The notes under the pieces: model-generated
Told to the model about the DNA's origin: nothing
Seen by the model: only the letters and a program-made list of their open reading frames with translations
Databases searched by the model: none
Part shown: positions 32,697-41,162 of the stretch, piece by piece
Layout: each line of letters opens with the position of its first letter
Position numbering within the stretch: the first letter of the stretch is position 1
NCBI GenBank assembly: GCA_016703535.1
Contig: JADJBV010000001.1
Location: 806,001-870,000 of the forward strand
From: Deltaproteobacteria bacterium
GTDB lineage: Bacteria; Myxococcota; Kuafuiibacteriia; Kuafuiibacteriales; Kuafuiibacteriaceae
Length of the DNA: 64,000 nt
Direction of reading: 5' to 3'
Translations under genes and position numbers: made by a program

Positions 32697-33392
32697 GTGT
32701 CGATGACCGTGCTCCCCGATGACTCGGTGGTGATCGGCCACGGGGCCCAAGTGATCCACTTCTGCACCAAGAGCCGGGGGATCCACGTGCGGGCCGCGTC
32801 GAGCCGCAGCTTGACCGGAGGTTCCTTGCTCTCCACCCACCCGCTCAACGCCGCGGCCCGGGTTCGCCTGAGCGCCGTGCCGGGCGGGACGCACCTGTTG
32901 CTGGAGCTCAAGACCGGCGCTCGCTTGGAGTTGGGCCACGCGCCCAGCTCGGAGATCGCGATGGTCACCGCCCGGCTGATCGCCGAGCTCACCCGTTGTT
33001 CGATCGAGGTGGGCGAAGGCGAAAGTGAACCGCAGCGGGCCAAGGTGCTGGAGTTGCCCCCGACCGAACGGGCCATCGCGCCGCCCAACTTCGAAGAAGC
33101 GCCGACGCCGATCGACGTCCCCAAGGTGGTGGCCCCGCTGCGGGCACCATCGATGCCGGCAGCGAACGGGCCAAACGCTGCGGGCCCGCGGCCTCGGGGT
33201 GAAAGTGTGGCCCGGCCGGCGGAGCCGGTGTTCCTGCAGCTGTTGCTCGAGTCGTCGATGGAGTCGGCCGAGTCGCCGCTCCCCGGTGCACCCAGCGGAT
33301 CGACCGAACGTCGCGCGGCGATCCACGAGCTGATCAACTTGGCGAGTGAACGTCTGCCGATCGCCGACGACGAAGATCCCCCGGGCCCTTAG
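32697..33392 (+). CDS. Hypothetical protein with N-terminal PilZ-like/OB-type beta domain
   Basis: 231 residues from GTG 32697, which has a GGGGGG stretch ~8 bp upstream; ATG 32703 is an alternative. The first ~105 residues are beta-rich (DDSVVIGHGAQVIHFCTKSR, ARVRLSAVPGGTHLLLELKT). The middle is Pro/Ala-rich and probably unfolded. The end is a short helix (RRAAIHELINLASERLP). No known motif was identified. It converges on the PilZ protein gene with a 4-bp overlap of stop codons, and it is divergent from the patatin gene. Confidence 0.65.
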   Translation: MSMTVLPDDSVVIGHGAQVIHFCTKSRGIHVRAASSRSLTGGSLLSTHPLNAAARVRLSAVPGGTHLLLELKTGARLELGHAPSSEIAMVTARLIAELTRCSIEVGEGESEPQRAKVLELPPTERAIAPPNFEEAPTPIDVPKVVAPLRAPSMPAANGPNAAGPRPRGESVARPAEPVFLQLLLESSMESAESPLPGAPSGSTERRAAIHELINLASERLPIADDEDPPGP

Positions 33393-34117
33393 GCGACGGC
33401 TTCGCTGCCCAGATCCAAGGTGACGTGGATGTCGATCGAAGGTTCGGGGACCACGGTCGAGGCGATCAGCGCCCGGGCCCGGCCCAGGTCGAGCTCCAGC
33501 GCCTGAACCGTGAGGCTTTCGGCCGGAGCGTCGGGGCCTGGCACCGCCACCACCGCGTCGATGCCCAAGGCCATACTTTGACCGGGGCAACCCAAGGACA
33601 AGCGCAAGACGGTGCCGGGGGTCAGGAAAAGCGGCGTTCGGATCGCGACCGGTCCGTCGACCAACTTTTCGGTGACGAAGTTGCTCAAGGAGTCGCGGTC
33701 GGTGAAGCCGATCCGCAGCTCCGGTTTGTTGGCGGCAGGGGCGGTGAGGAGCTGTTCGCTCGGGCGCGGCGCTTCGTCGGTGGCGCCCCAGGCTCGGCGG
33801 AGGGACTTCACGAAGGCGTCCCATCGCCGCTTGGCGTCGGGATCGTTGCCGAACAATTGAATGCCGATGCCTTGGCGACGGTTCGGGCGCGGCTCAGCGT
33901 CGTAGACCGCCATCCCCAAGACCTTGACCCGGCCGTGGATGGTGTCCGAGAGCTCGATGGTCAGCAGCTGACGGAGCGGCGGCACTTCGGCGCAAGCGAC
34001 GAAGAGACCGGTGACGCTGACGTCCTCCGACTCGCCGACCAGCACGTTTTTGCCCCAGCTCAGCCGCACTGGCGATCGGCAAGGGTAACGCTCGAATCTG
34101 CGCTGTTCGCGTCCCAA
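33389..34117 (-). CDS. PilZ-domain protein (c-di-GMP receptor candidate)
   Basis: 242 residues from TTG 34117; AGGAGG lies ~10 bp upstream. The N-terminal PilZ domain shows RRFERYPCRSPVRLSW (the RxxxR motif as RRFER) and SEDVSVTGLFV (D/NxSxxG). These two motifs together bind cyclic di-GMP in known PilZ proteins. The C-terminal ~110 residues look like a second, divergent beta-barrel without these motifs (FVTEKLVDGPVAIRTPLFLT, LRLSLGCPGQSMALGIDAVV). Proteins of this kind tune motility or envelope functions in the cytoplasm. The upstream divergent region contains a palindrome. Confidence 0.85.
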   Translation of the reverse strand: MGREQRRFERYPCRSPVRLSWGKNVLVGESEDVSVTGLFVACAEVPPLRQLLTIELSDTIHGRVKVLGMAVYDAEPRPNRRQGIGIQLFGNDPDAKRRWDAFVKSLRRAWGATDEAPRPSEQLLTAPAANKPELRIGFTDRDSLSNFVTEKLVDGPVAIRTPLFLTPGTVLRLSLGCPGQSMALGIDAVVAVPGPDAPAESLTVQALELDLGRARALIASTVVPEPSIDIHVTLDLGSEAVA

Positions 34118-34149
34118 GGCCTCAGGCCCTCCTCAAGTCCGCAGGGGTC

Positions 34150-34174
34150 GGAACCGGCCACCAGGGTCGGTTCC
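34150..34174. promoter_or_regulatory. Inverted repeat between the PilZ gene and the next gene
   Basis: GGAACCG (34150-34156) and CGGTTCC (34168-34174) are perfect 7-bp arms separated by 11 bp, in the 188-bp space between divergent genes. This is the size of a dimer binding site. No regulator is known. Confidence 0.4.
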
Positions 34175-34305
34175 GGTCTTCGGGCTCTATCGTGAGGTTC
34201 GGCCGGCGTGGCCGGGCCTTGAGCGGTAGGCGGGCTCACCAGCGGATTTGAGGGTTCTTGCGGTCCGGCGCGAACGGGTCTGTGCACTCGCGCTTTCCCA
34301 GTGTA

Positions 34306-34917
34306 ATGTCCCGGGCTCCGATGGTCGCACCCGCGATCCTGATCCTGCCACTGGTCTTGGGCACCCCGTACGACACCCAGCGGGGTGGCGCCGAAGTTGT
34401 GCGCAACTTGGGCCGTTTCCTCGAGCAATATTTGGGCGACTGCGAAAGCGAGGATCCCGCCTTTGACAAGAAGGGGTGTGAGGCCGCCGCCCTCCAGGTG
34501 CAAAAAGACTACAAGGGCAAGGTGCTCCGCCTGGAGCTGGACGACGTCCAGGAGCTGCTCCACCTGGCGACCTTCGATCAAAAACGAGGCGCCTATCGGC
34601 TGCACTTGGTCCCGTTCTTTGGAGAGCGGGCCTTGGCGATGTCGGTGGGCAAACCAAAACGAGTCAACGAGGAGGGCCAGCCGGTCCTCGACAACGTGCC
34701 GATCTGGGTCAAGTTGCCCGACGGCCAGCCGGAGCTGATCTTCCGTCGCTCCTTGGAGCGGGGTCAGGTCCGGCTCGAGCTGCTCCTCAAGCCCAAAGGC
34801 GCCTACCGGCTCAAGCGCAAGGGCGATTCGGATATTCGGGGCGCCGACGTCGCGTTGGTCGGGCTCCGACTTTTTCAAGAGAGCGGCGACCAGCCGCTGG
34901 CCGAGCAGATGTACTGA
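34306..34917 (+). CDS. Secreted conserved hypothetical protein
   Basis: 203 residues from ATG 34306; ATG 34321 is possible. MSRAPMVAPAILILPLVLGTP is a signal peptide. Two Cys (LGDCESEDP and KGCEAAALQVQKD) could form a disulfide. The rest is beta-rich (LRLELDDVQELLHLATFDQK, RLHLVPFFGERALAMSVGKP). No enzyme motif is present, and I do not recognise the family with certainty. The next gene starts 2 bp after the stop, so both are on one mRNA. Confidence 0.75.
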   Translation: MSRAPMVAPAILILPLVLGTPYDTQRGGAEVVRNLGRFLEQYLGDCESEDPAFDKKGCEAAALQVQKDYKGKVLRLELDDVQELLHLATFDQKRGAYRLHLVPFFGERALAMSVGKPKRVNEEGQPVLDNVPIWVKLPDGQPELIFRRSLERGQVRLELLLKPKGAYRLKRKGDSDIRGADVALVGLRLFQESGDQPLAEQMY

Positions 34918-34918
34918 C

Positions 34919-35512
34919 ATGAACCAGAAGGTGAAAGATCCGCGTGAGCTGTTTCGGGCCGCCCTCGAGGACCCCGCGGTCGTTGAAGCAGCCCGAGCCA
35001 TCGCCCTCGCCAAAGAGGATCGCAGCGATCCGACCTTGGCCGAGATCCTGGAGTTGGGGCGAGCGGTCGCCGCGGCCTCTGGCGCCACCGAGGTCGAGAA
35101 GCGGCTGCGGGCGGAGCTGCGCGGTTATCAAGACGTCGACATCGACGTGCCTCCCGAGCGGCGGGCCACCGGCTTCGCCAGCGCCTTCCCGGTGCGCGCC
35201 TTGGATCTCGGCATGCTCGATCCCGAGGAGATCTTCTTGGCCAACCGAGAGAAGTTCTCTCAGGTCAGCCTGACGATCGGCCAGCCCATCGAGGAGTTGC
35301 AGGGGGCCCTGAACCAGCTGCGGCAGGGCGGCGTTTTGGCGCTGAAGGTGCCGGCCTCAGAAGTGACCGGGGATTCGGCGACCACCGACGAAGACACCGA
35401 GGTCTACATCTACATCCTGCCCCGGGAGATCCAACGGATCGTCGAGTGGGCCAAGGGGCGGGCCCTCGACGCCATCGTCCACGCGATGGTCGCTGGCGTC
35501 GTAGGGAAGTAG
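34919..35512 (+). CDS. AbiTii-like N-terminal domain protein
   Basis: 197 residues. The middle is similar to the N-terminal domain of the abortive-infection protein AbiTii: LAEILELGRAVAAASGATEV, then RLRAELRGYQDVDIDVPPER (compare 'WIr.ELnGY....dvPdYR') and SLTIGQPIEELQGALNQL. AbiTii-type proteins are linked to phage resistance, but this domain also occurs in other contexts, and no second part or partner is present. It begins 2 bp after the stop of a secreted protein, an odd location for a defence gene. The assignment is tentative. Confidence 0.6.
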   Translation: MNQKVKDPRELFRAALEDPAVVEAARAIALAKEDRSDPTLAEILELGRAVAAASGATEVEKRLRAELRGYQDVDIDVPPERRATGFASAFPVRALDLGMLDPEEIFLANREKFSQVSLTIGQPIEELQGALNQLRQGGVLALKVPASEVTGDSATTDEDTEVYIYILPREIQRIVEWAKGRALDAIVHAMVAGVVGK

Positions 35513-35525
35513 TCCGGGCCGGAGC

Positions 35526-36329
35526 TCAACGAGGGGCGGGGCCACCGCCGCCGCCGGCGCCAGCCATCATCAACTCCTTGAAGGTCTTCTTCTGGTAGTC
35601 GGCCGGGATGGTGAACTTGTCGCCGCCGACCTTTTGGCTCTTCAGCTCCTTGATCTCGGTGGTCATCTCCATGGTCTGAGCGCCCATCGACATGGTCCGC
35701 TTGTTCTTCATGGGGAAGCCGTAGTCGGCCAGCTGGAGGAGCGGGACCGAGGTCGCGCCGCGGCCAACGCCCATCGCCGCCAACTTCTTGCCCAGGGCGG
35801 TGGCGTCCTTGCGGAAGTCGCCCATGTCGACGCCGGGCTTGTCGGCCAGGCAGGCTTCGCCGTCACCATCCGGTGCCTTCCAAGTGTAGATCTGGCAGGA
35901 GATGCCGGCGACCTTGTCGGTCTTGGCGGTCTTCTCCATCTTGGGATCGGACTTCATGGCCTTGTCCTGATCGTCGAGGGACTTCTCGATCTGCGTACGA
36001 ACCTCGGGGGGCGCGGCCTTCAGCTGGGCCCGCATCTGGCCCATCATCTCGTCCCGCAGCTTGATCAGCTCGTCCAAGGTGGCGGTGGCGACCAACTTCT
36101 TGCCGTGGTCGATGAAGGTGAAGCCGCCCGTGCCCAACTCGACGACCACCGAGGTTTTGTCCGGGTTGTCGATGCGGAGCTTGTGGTCCTCGTAGTACAT
36201 CTCCGAGTCCTGAGAGCCGCGGCCCGAAGTGTGGGTCTGCTTGGCGTACCACCCGGCGTGGGCGGGGCCGGCGATGAAGAGGAGGCCGGCAGCCAGCGTC
36301 CATGTCGAGAGAGCCTTATGGAAAGACAT
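35526..36329 (-). CDS. Secreted DUF4412-like protein
   Basis: 267 residues. The signal peptide ends AGPAHAG. The body has the strand pattern of DUF4412/LolA-like periplasmic proteins: GWYAKQTHTSGRGSQDSEMY, HKLRIDNPDKTSVVVELGTG, then TFIDHGKKLVATATLDEL and KVAGISCQIYTWK. The end is a Gly/Pro tail with no clear role. Such proteins are thought to fold like lipoprotein carriers, but the ligand is unknown. It is divergent from the next gene and has no clear operon partner. Confidence 0.8.
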   Translation of the reverse strand: MSFHKALSTWTLAAGLLFIAGPAHAGWYAKQTHTSGRGSQDSEMYYEDHKLRIDNPDKTSVVVELGTGGFTFIDHGKKLVATATLDELIKLRDEMMGQMRAQLKAAPPEVRTQIEKSLDDQDKAMKSDPKMEKTAKTDKVAGISCQIYTWKAPDGDGEACLADKPGVDMGDFRKDATALGKKLAAMGVGRGATSVPLLQLADYGFPMKNKRTMSMGAQTMEMTTEIKELKSQKVGGDKFTIPADYQKKTFKELMMAGAGGGGGPAPR

Positions 36330-36372
36330 TTTTCTGGCGGTAGCATGCAGTTTCCCTGCTCGTCAAAGCGAC

Positions 36373-36402
36373 TTGAAAGAACCCCTCCGAATCCGATACA
36401 TG
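36373..36402 (+). promoter_or_regulatory. Leaderless-type promoter
   Basis: TTGAAA (36373-36378), an 18-bp spacer and TACATG (36397-36402), 8 bp before GTG 36411. Confidence 0.55.
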
Positions 36403-36410
36403 CAGGCGCC

Positions 36411-36989
36411 GTGAAGTTATTCCCCCGGTTCCTGCTCTCCTCCTTCGCCGCCTTGGCCATTTTGGCCCAGGCCCCGGCGGCCTCAGCCCAAGGCGCCGAT
36501 CTCCACTACGCTCAGGCGGGCGCGCTGCTCACCTACGCCGAGGCCGAGGTGAAGATCTTGTACGCGGCCTTGTCGGCCAAAGAGTTCGACCCGTCGATCA
36601 CCAAAAGCGTGATCGATGAGCTGAACCGCGCCTTGAACGAGTCGAAGAAGCGGGTCGATCGAACGATCCCGCTGCTCGACGAAAAGGACAAGGCCGCCGA
36701 ACCCGACATGTTGAAGCTGCGGGAAGCGATCAAGAAGTGCGAAGACGAGCTGACCAAACTCAACACCGACATCTCGGAGCAGACCGGCGCCTCGGATGAC
36801 GACGAAGACAAGAAGGACGACGAGGAAGAGGAACGTCCCCAGACCGACTGGGAGCTGTTGAAGCGCGGCACCTCCTGGCTCAGCCAGGACATCGCCACCG
36901 CCAAGACCGCTTACGGCGCTTTGGCCAAGAAGCTGAAGTTGCCGACCTTGGCCGCCCCGCCCAAGCCCAAAGGCAAGCGCGAAGAGTAG
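36411..36989 (+). CDS. Secreted charged helical protein
   Basis: 192 residues from GTG 36411, fixed by the promoter. The signal peptide VKLFPRFLLSSFAALAILAQ continues APAASAQ and is probably cut after ASA. The mature protein is helical: LHYAQAGALLTYAEAEVKIL, then DELNRALNESKKRVDRTIPL and LREAIKKCEDELTKLNTD, with an acidic run DDDEDKKDDEEEERP. It may be a coiled-coil periplasmic protein. No family was recognised. It converges on the pseudokinase gene with 25 bp between the stops. Confidence 0.75.
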   Translation: MKLFPRFLLSSFAALAILAQAPAASAQGADLHYAQAGALLTYAEAEVKILYAALSAKEFDPSITKSVIDELNRALNESKKRVDRTIPLLDEKDKAAEPDMLKLREAIKKCEDELTKLNTDISEQTGASDDDEDKKDDEEEERPQTDWELLKRGTSWLSQDIATAKTAYGALAKKLKLPTLAAPPKPKGKREE

Positions 36990-37014
36990 GCCTCGCGTTC
37001 GCCTCCCGGGGCGA

Positions 37015-38772
37015 TCACTCGCGCTCCAAGGTCGCCATCACGGTGATCGTCTGGGTCTTGGCGTCGGGCTCCAGCGACTTTTGCCAACGTCGGTGCCCCT
37101 CGGCCATCACCGTCACTTGGTACGGTCGTTGACTGAAGGCGTGCCGTAGGACCAGCGGCGTCGTGCCCACGTAGCCCCCGTCCAGCTCCACGGTGGCGCC
37201 AGAAGGTTTGCTGTTCACCGTCAACAAGCCGAGGGGACGTTCGTCGACGATCTCGGGCCCCCGGTTGTTGTCGGCGATGTTCGAGCTGCGGCGCCGGCGG
37301 CCGGCGTCGGCCATCTCCGACCCCGCACCCGCGTCGACGACCACCTCTTCTTCTTCTTCGAGGGCCTCGTCCTCGGTGACCAAACCCTCCGGATCTTCGC
37401 TGGGCGCTGGGCTGCGGGGGCGGGCCCCGTAGGCCCAAACGCCGCCCACCATGATCAACAAGGCCAGGGCCACCCAATAACCGGCCCGGCTCACCTTGGG
37501 CGTGGCCTTGGGGCTCGGAGCCGAGACCGCGGCTTCCACCACCTCGGCCATGTCGGCCAAAGCGGGGGGGGGAGTGGGCGCGGGCCCTTTGGCGGGCAAC
37601 TTGAGGCTTGGACCCGGGCCGGTCGGGGACTTTTTGGTGATCCCCGGGAGCTGGAGTTTGGGGGCCGGCGCCGGCGCTTCGGGGCCGGGCGATGGGGTGG
37701 GGGCCTCGCCCAGAACCGCCGACCAAGCGTCCGCCGGGGGTGCAGCTGGAGTTTGGGCCGGGGGCGGGGCCTCAGGGGGCCGGGCGATCGCCAGGTCGTC
37801 GGCGATCGGTCGAGCCCGGGGTCGTCCTGATCCGGGGTTGAGATCCGCGGCCGGGGCCAAAAGGGCCATCGGCCCCACCACCGAACCCACCGCAGGCAAG
37901 CGCTCCAACAACTTGCTCAGGGCCTCGGGCGTCGCGGGGACCAGGCCCGCCCCGTGGAGTTCGTTGGAGACCAAGGCCGCCAGCTCCAGCCCCGATTGGG
38001 GCCGATCTTCGGGCTCCGGCGAAAGACACCGGGACAACAACGCCAACAGGCTGGGCCGGGCGCCGACCAGGGCCCCAGGCAGATCGGGGGCCGCCCCTTC
38101 GATGGCCTGGGTGCAGATCGCCGTCGCCGAGGCCCCGTGCCGATAAGGCAGGCCGGCCAGCAGCTGGTAGTAGAGCACCCCCAAGGCGTACAGGTCGGCG
38201 GCGGGCCCCACCGGCTCTCCCCGGGCCAGCTCGGGGGAGAGGGGACGAAAACGATCCGCCTCGAACCGAGGTTCACTGATCAGGAGCGCCGCCAGCCGGG
38301 GTAAGCCGGAGCCGATCAAGGCCAAGGCCCCCCCCGGGGTCAACAACACCGAACGAGGGTGGATCTCGTGGTGGACCCGTTGGCCGCCGTCGGGTCCGGG
38401 TTGTTGATGCACGTGGCTCAGGACTTGGGCGATGGTGCCGACGATGGTCGCCGCCAGGCCGGGCTCGAGGGCCCGATCCGGGAGGGCTTCGATCAGCTGA
38501 TCGAGGCGGATCGCCCCCGGGTGCACCGGGTCCAGGTACAGATCCACCCGTTCGCTGCCGACCTCGACGAAGCGAGGTTCGATGGTGCCCTCCACCGGGG
38601 CGTGGGCGGCCTGTTGGGCCTCCTGTTGCAGGGCTTCCCGGGTCGCGGGATCCAAGGGACCGTCGAAGTCGAGCTGAATGGCCAAAACCGGGGCCGCGCC
38701 GCCGGGCCAAGTGGCCCAATCCAGGTGCCGGCGCGTGACCTTCCGGCGCAGCTCAAAGGGACGCAGTGCCAC
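37015..38772 (-). CDS. Membrane pseudokinase with C-terminal PEGA domain
   Basis: 585 residues from GTG 38772; GGGGAG lies 8 bp upstream. The C-lobe of a protein kinase fold is recognisable (~100-290), with SPE then DLYALGVLYYQLLAGLPYRH, but the catalytic loop reads HHEIHPRS (~134-141) instead of HRDLKPxN. The DFG place reads LIGSG. No glycine loop or Lys is found, so catalysis is very unlikely. A Pro-rich linker, a membrane helix (~430-455, YWVALALLIMVGGVWAYG) and a PEGA domain (~515-585) follow. It may sense or hold partners at the envelope. The start is within 24 bp of a divergent phosphoesterase. Confidence 0.85.
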   Translation of the reverse strand: MALRPFELRRKVTRRHLDWATWPGGAAPVLAIQLDFDGPLDPATREALQQEAQQAAHAPVEGTIEPRFVEVGSERVDLYLDPVHPGAIRLDQLIEALPDRALEPGLAATIVGTIAQVLSHVHQQPGPDGGQRVHHEIHPRSVLLTPGGALALIGSGLPRLAALLISEPRFEADRFRPLSPELARGEPVGPAADLYALGVLYYQLLAGLPYRHGASATAICTQAIEGAAPDLPGALVGARPSLLALLSRCLSPEPEDRPQSGLELAALVSNELHGAGLVPATPEALSKLLERLPAVGSVVGPMALLAPAADLNPGSGRPRARPIADDLAIARPPEAPPPAQTPAAPPADAWSAVLGEAPTPSPGPEAPAPAPKLQLPGITKKSPTGPGPSLKLPAKGPAPTPPPALADMAEVVEAAVSAPSPKATPKVSRAGYWVALALLIMVGGVWAYGARPRSPAPSEDPEGLVTEDEALEEEEEVVVDAGAGSEMADAGRRRRSSNIADNNRGPEIVDERPLGLLTVNSKPSGATVELDGGYVGTTPLVLRHAFSQRPYQVTVMAEGHRRWQKSLEPDAKTQTITVMATLERE

Positions 38773-38795
38773 CGGTCGCGCTCCCCGGGTACGAT

Positions 38796-39695
38796 ATGCA
38801 TGAAGGGACTTCGACGGAAGTGCTGATCGCCAGCGTTTCAGACCTGCACACCGATTTCGCGGAGAACCGCGACGACGTGGTCAAGTTGGCCCTGGCGATC
38901 CACGAACGCCGGGCCGACCTGGTGATCATCGCCGGCGACGTCTCGCACAAGAACGAACGGATCCAGCGGGTGCTCCAGGCCTTCGCCGAGACCGTACCTC
39001 GGGTCGCGTATCTGCCGGGCAACCACGACCTGTGGTTCGACGTGCCCGACGCCAAGAGCCAACCCCAACTCGACACCTGGGTTCGTTATCGCCAAGAGCT
39101 GCGGGCGCTCTCCGAAAGCGCCGGGGCCCACTACCTGCCGGCGGCGCCGCTTTATTTGGGTTCCACCGCGGTGGTGGGCTCGTGCGGCTGGTACGACTAT
39201 TCCTTGATGCCAGCCTCTTTGCGAGCCTCGGTCGATCCTTCGGTGCTGGAGAGCAAACAGTACGGCGGCCTGCAGTGGAGCGACGCCCGCTTCATCGCCT
39301 TTCGGGACCGAGCCGGGGCGCTGATGTCCGACGAAGGGGTGGCCCGGGTGATGGAGGAGGAGCTGCGGGCCCAGTTGGCCGAGGCTGACCAGCGGCCCGA
39401 GGTCCAGCAGATCGTGGCGGTCACCCACCACCAACCGTTCTACGAGGTGGTCACCCGGACCGGCACCTTACCTTGGGAGTACTTCAACGCCTTTATGGGC
39501 AGCGTCGGCCTCGGCGAGGTGATCCGCAGCTCGGACAAGGTGCGCTGGGCGATCTACGGCCACACCCATCAGGTCGGCCGCTACCAACTCGGGCCGATCA
39601 CCGCTTACGGCACGCCCCTCGGTTATCCTCGGGAAAGGCGGGGCCTGGACGCCGAGGCGCTCCTCAAGAGCCGGATCGGCTGGATCGAACTTTGA
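38796..39695 (+). CDS. Metallophosphoesterase (calcineurin-like)
   Basis: 299 residues from ATG 38796; an in-frame GTG at 38766 would overlap the divergent pseudokinase start and is less likely. The metal-binding motifs of calcineurin-like phosphoesterases are all present: SDLHTDF, GDVSHKN, GNHDLWF, THHQPFYE and GHTH. It hydrolyses a phosphoester; whether nucleotide, lipid or protein is not clear. No signal or membrane segment is seen. TACGAT directly before the start may be a -10. The opposite orientation to a pseudokinase may be meaningful, but this is inference. Confidence 0.88.
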   Translation: MHEGTSTEVLIASVSDLHTDFAENRDDVVKLALAIHERRADLVIIAGDVSHKNERIQRVLQAFAETVPRVAYLPGNHDLWFDVPDAKSQPQLDTWVRYRQELRALSESAGAHYLPAAPLYLGSTAVVGSCGWYDYSLMPASLRASVDPSVLESKQYGGLQWSDARFIAFRDRAGALMSDEGVARVMEEELRAQLAEADQRPEVQQIVAVTHHQPFYEVVTRTGTLPWEYFNAFMGSVGLGEVIRSSDKVRWAIYGHTHQVGRYQLGPITAYGTPLGYPRERRGLDAEALLKSRIGWIEL

Positions 39696-39702
39696 GCCCC
39701 GC

Positions 39703-40101
39703 TCAGCGGGCCTGAAAACGCACGGTGTAGTCGGCGACCAGCCGGGCACCGGACTCGGCGGCCACTTGGGTGGCTGAAAGTTGCACCTGGTAGACCACCC
39801 CGGTGGCCATCGGCGGCAGTTGGTACACGGCGGTCATGCTATCTTGAGTATAAACTACTGAAGATACGGTAAGCTCCCGCACCGGGGCCCCAGCCAAGGT
39901 CAACTCTTCGGCGTTCACCGCGCCGCTCAGGGTGGCCTCGTCGATGGGCTCGGAAAAAGAGAAGGCCAGGCGGTCTTCGCCGGCCTCGACCAAGGCGCCG
40001 TCACCCGGGTAGGTGGCCAAGACCAAAAGGGGCGATGAGGCGACGATCTCGGCGCCGCCGCAACCCACCACCAGCCCAAGGAGCCCCATCCAAACCTTCA
40101 C
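39703..40101 (-). CDS. Small lipoprotein with SbsA-type Ig-like domain
   Basis: 132 residues from GTG 40101, whose bases overlap the stop of the upstream gene (GTGA). VKVWMGLLGLVVGC is a lipoprotein signal. The rest is one Ig-like domain of the 'bacterial Ig/SbsA' type: LATYPGDGALVEAGEDRLAF, SFSEPIDEATLSGAV, then YQLPPMATGVVYQVQLSATQ. It is co-translated with the PKD lipoprotein, and the two probably form a surface pair. The function is unknown. Confidence 0.75.
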   Translation of the reverse strand: MKVWMGLLGLVVGCGGAEIVASSPLLVLATYPGDGALVEAGEDRLAFSFSEPIDEATLSGAVNAEELTLAGAPVRELTVSSVVYTQDSMTAVYQLPPMATGVVYQVQLSATQVAAESGARLVADYTVRFQAR

Positions 40102-41114
40102 CGGACCTCCAAGGCGTGCACCGCGGTGCCGCTCTCTACGCCGTCGACCACCAACTGCAGGCCCACCAGATAACGCCCGAGGCCGGGGGGCGACAAGAGC
40201 CGGCATTGGCCGGGCGGGCAGCCGGTGGCCAGGTCACTCAAGGTGGCTTCACCCGAAGGGTCGCCCAGGAGCGTGAAGTGGCGATCGATCCTCGAGGCGA
40301 CGCTGGCGGTCGGGATCTGGCTGGGGCGAGCGTCGAGGAGCACCCGCTCTTGGGGACGGGCGGTGGACGGCGCGGTGATCACCGGGATCGGCCGGCGGGC
40401 CGCGGGGATCGAAGCCGAAAAGACCGCGACCGTCGCCACCACCATCGGCGAACTCGTTTGGTCGCTGATCAGCTGAGCGCCGACCCAATATTCACCCGGG
40501 CGCGGCGCCACAAAACTCAGCTCCCCGAGGGGCCCCGAGGGCGTTTCGGTCATCAACTCCGCTTCGTCGATCCCGGGGGGCAGCCGCAAAAACGACCAGC
40601 GGAGGGTGGTGGCCAGGCCCGCCGGTTGGACCATCAGCCGCGGGGTGATCTCCACCCGCCGATCGCTCAGGCCGCACGGGGCGTCGAAGATAGCCTGGAG
40701 ATCCACGTGACACACGCCCGGCAAGACAACTTGCAAAGCCGGGGTCGTCGTTGAACCCTCGACCGCGGTGATCCCGATCAGGTCCGTGTCGGCGCTTTGG
40801 CCGTCGTCGACCACCAGGGCGACCAGGTAGGTCCCGGGGCGATCGACCACAAACCGCACCAGGCGCCGGTTTTCTCCGTCGAGGCGGGCCGTGGATTCGG
40901 GCGGCCGGTGCACCCAAGTCCAGCTGTAGCGGAGCGGATCACCGTCGGGATCGAGGCTGGGGCTCGCGTCCAGGGCGACCTCACTGCCGACCGGGACCGG
41001 GCGATCGAAGCCACCAAAGGCCTGGGGGGGCCGGGACAGGCGCACCTCGTCGCTCTGGCAGGCCCCCGCCAGGACCAGCAGCACCAAGGGCGACCGTCGC
41101 ACGGCCCCGATCAT
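40098..41114 (-). CDS. PKD-domain lipoprotein
   Basis: 338 residues from ATG 41114. MIGAVRRSPLVLLVLAGAC is a lipoprotein signal with lipobox AGAC. PKD-type Ig folds follow: PVGSEVALDASPSLDPDGDP, RYSWTWVHRPPES, GTYLVALVVDDGQSADTDLI, and two weaker copies (APRPGEYWVGAQLISDQTSS, then RYLVGLQLVVDGVES). PKD domains mediate protein or sugar contacts on the surface. The small Ig-like lipoprotein is coupled to it by GTGA. Confidence 0.82.
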   Translation of the reverse strand: MIGAVRRSPLVLLVLAGACQSDEVRLSRPPQAFGGFDRPVPVGSEVALDASPSLDPDGDPLRYSWTWVHRPPESTARLDGENRRLVRFVVDRPGTYLVALVVDDGQSADTDLIGITAVEGSTTTPALQVVLPGVCHVDLQAIFDAPCGLSDRRVEITPRLMVQPAGLATTLRWSFLRLPPGIDEAELMTETPSGPLGELSFVAPRPGEYWVGAQLISDQTSSPMVVATVAVFSASIPAARRPIPVITAPSTARPQERVLLDARPSQIPTASVASRIDRHFTLLGDPSGEATLSDLATGCPPGQCRLLSPPGLGRYLVGLQLVVDGVESGTAVHALEVR

Positions 41115-41162
41115 CCCTCGGACCCTTGCCGGGCGCCACCCCGCCCAGTGAGGATGGGCGCG

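Noticed and set aside
34919..35512. A phage-defence island
   Set aside because: Only a weak AbiTii-like domain is present; no integrase, repeats, restriction or other defence gene nearby.
38766..38795. GTG 38766 as start of the phosphoesterase
   Set aside because: It would overlap the start and ribosome site of the divergent pseudokinase gene; ATG 38796 fits better.
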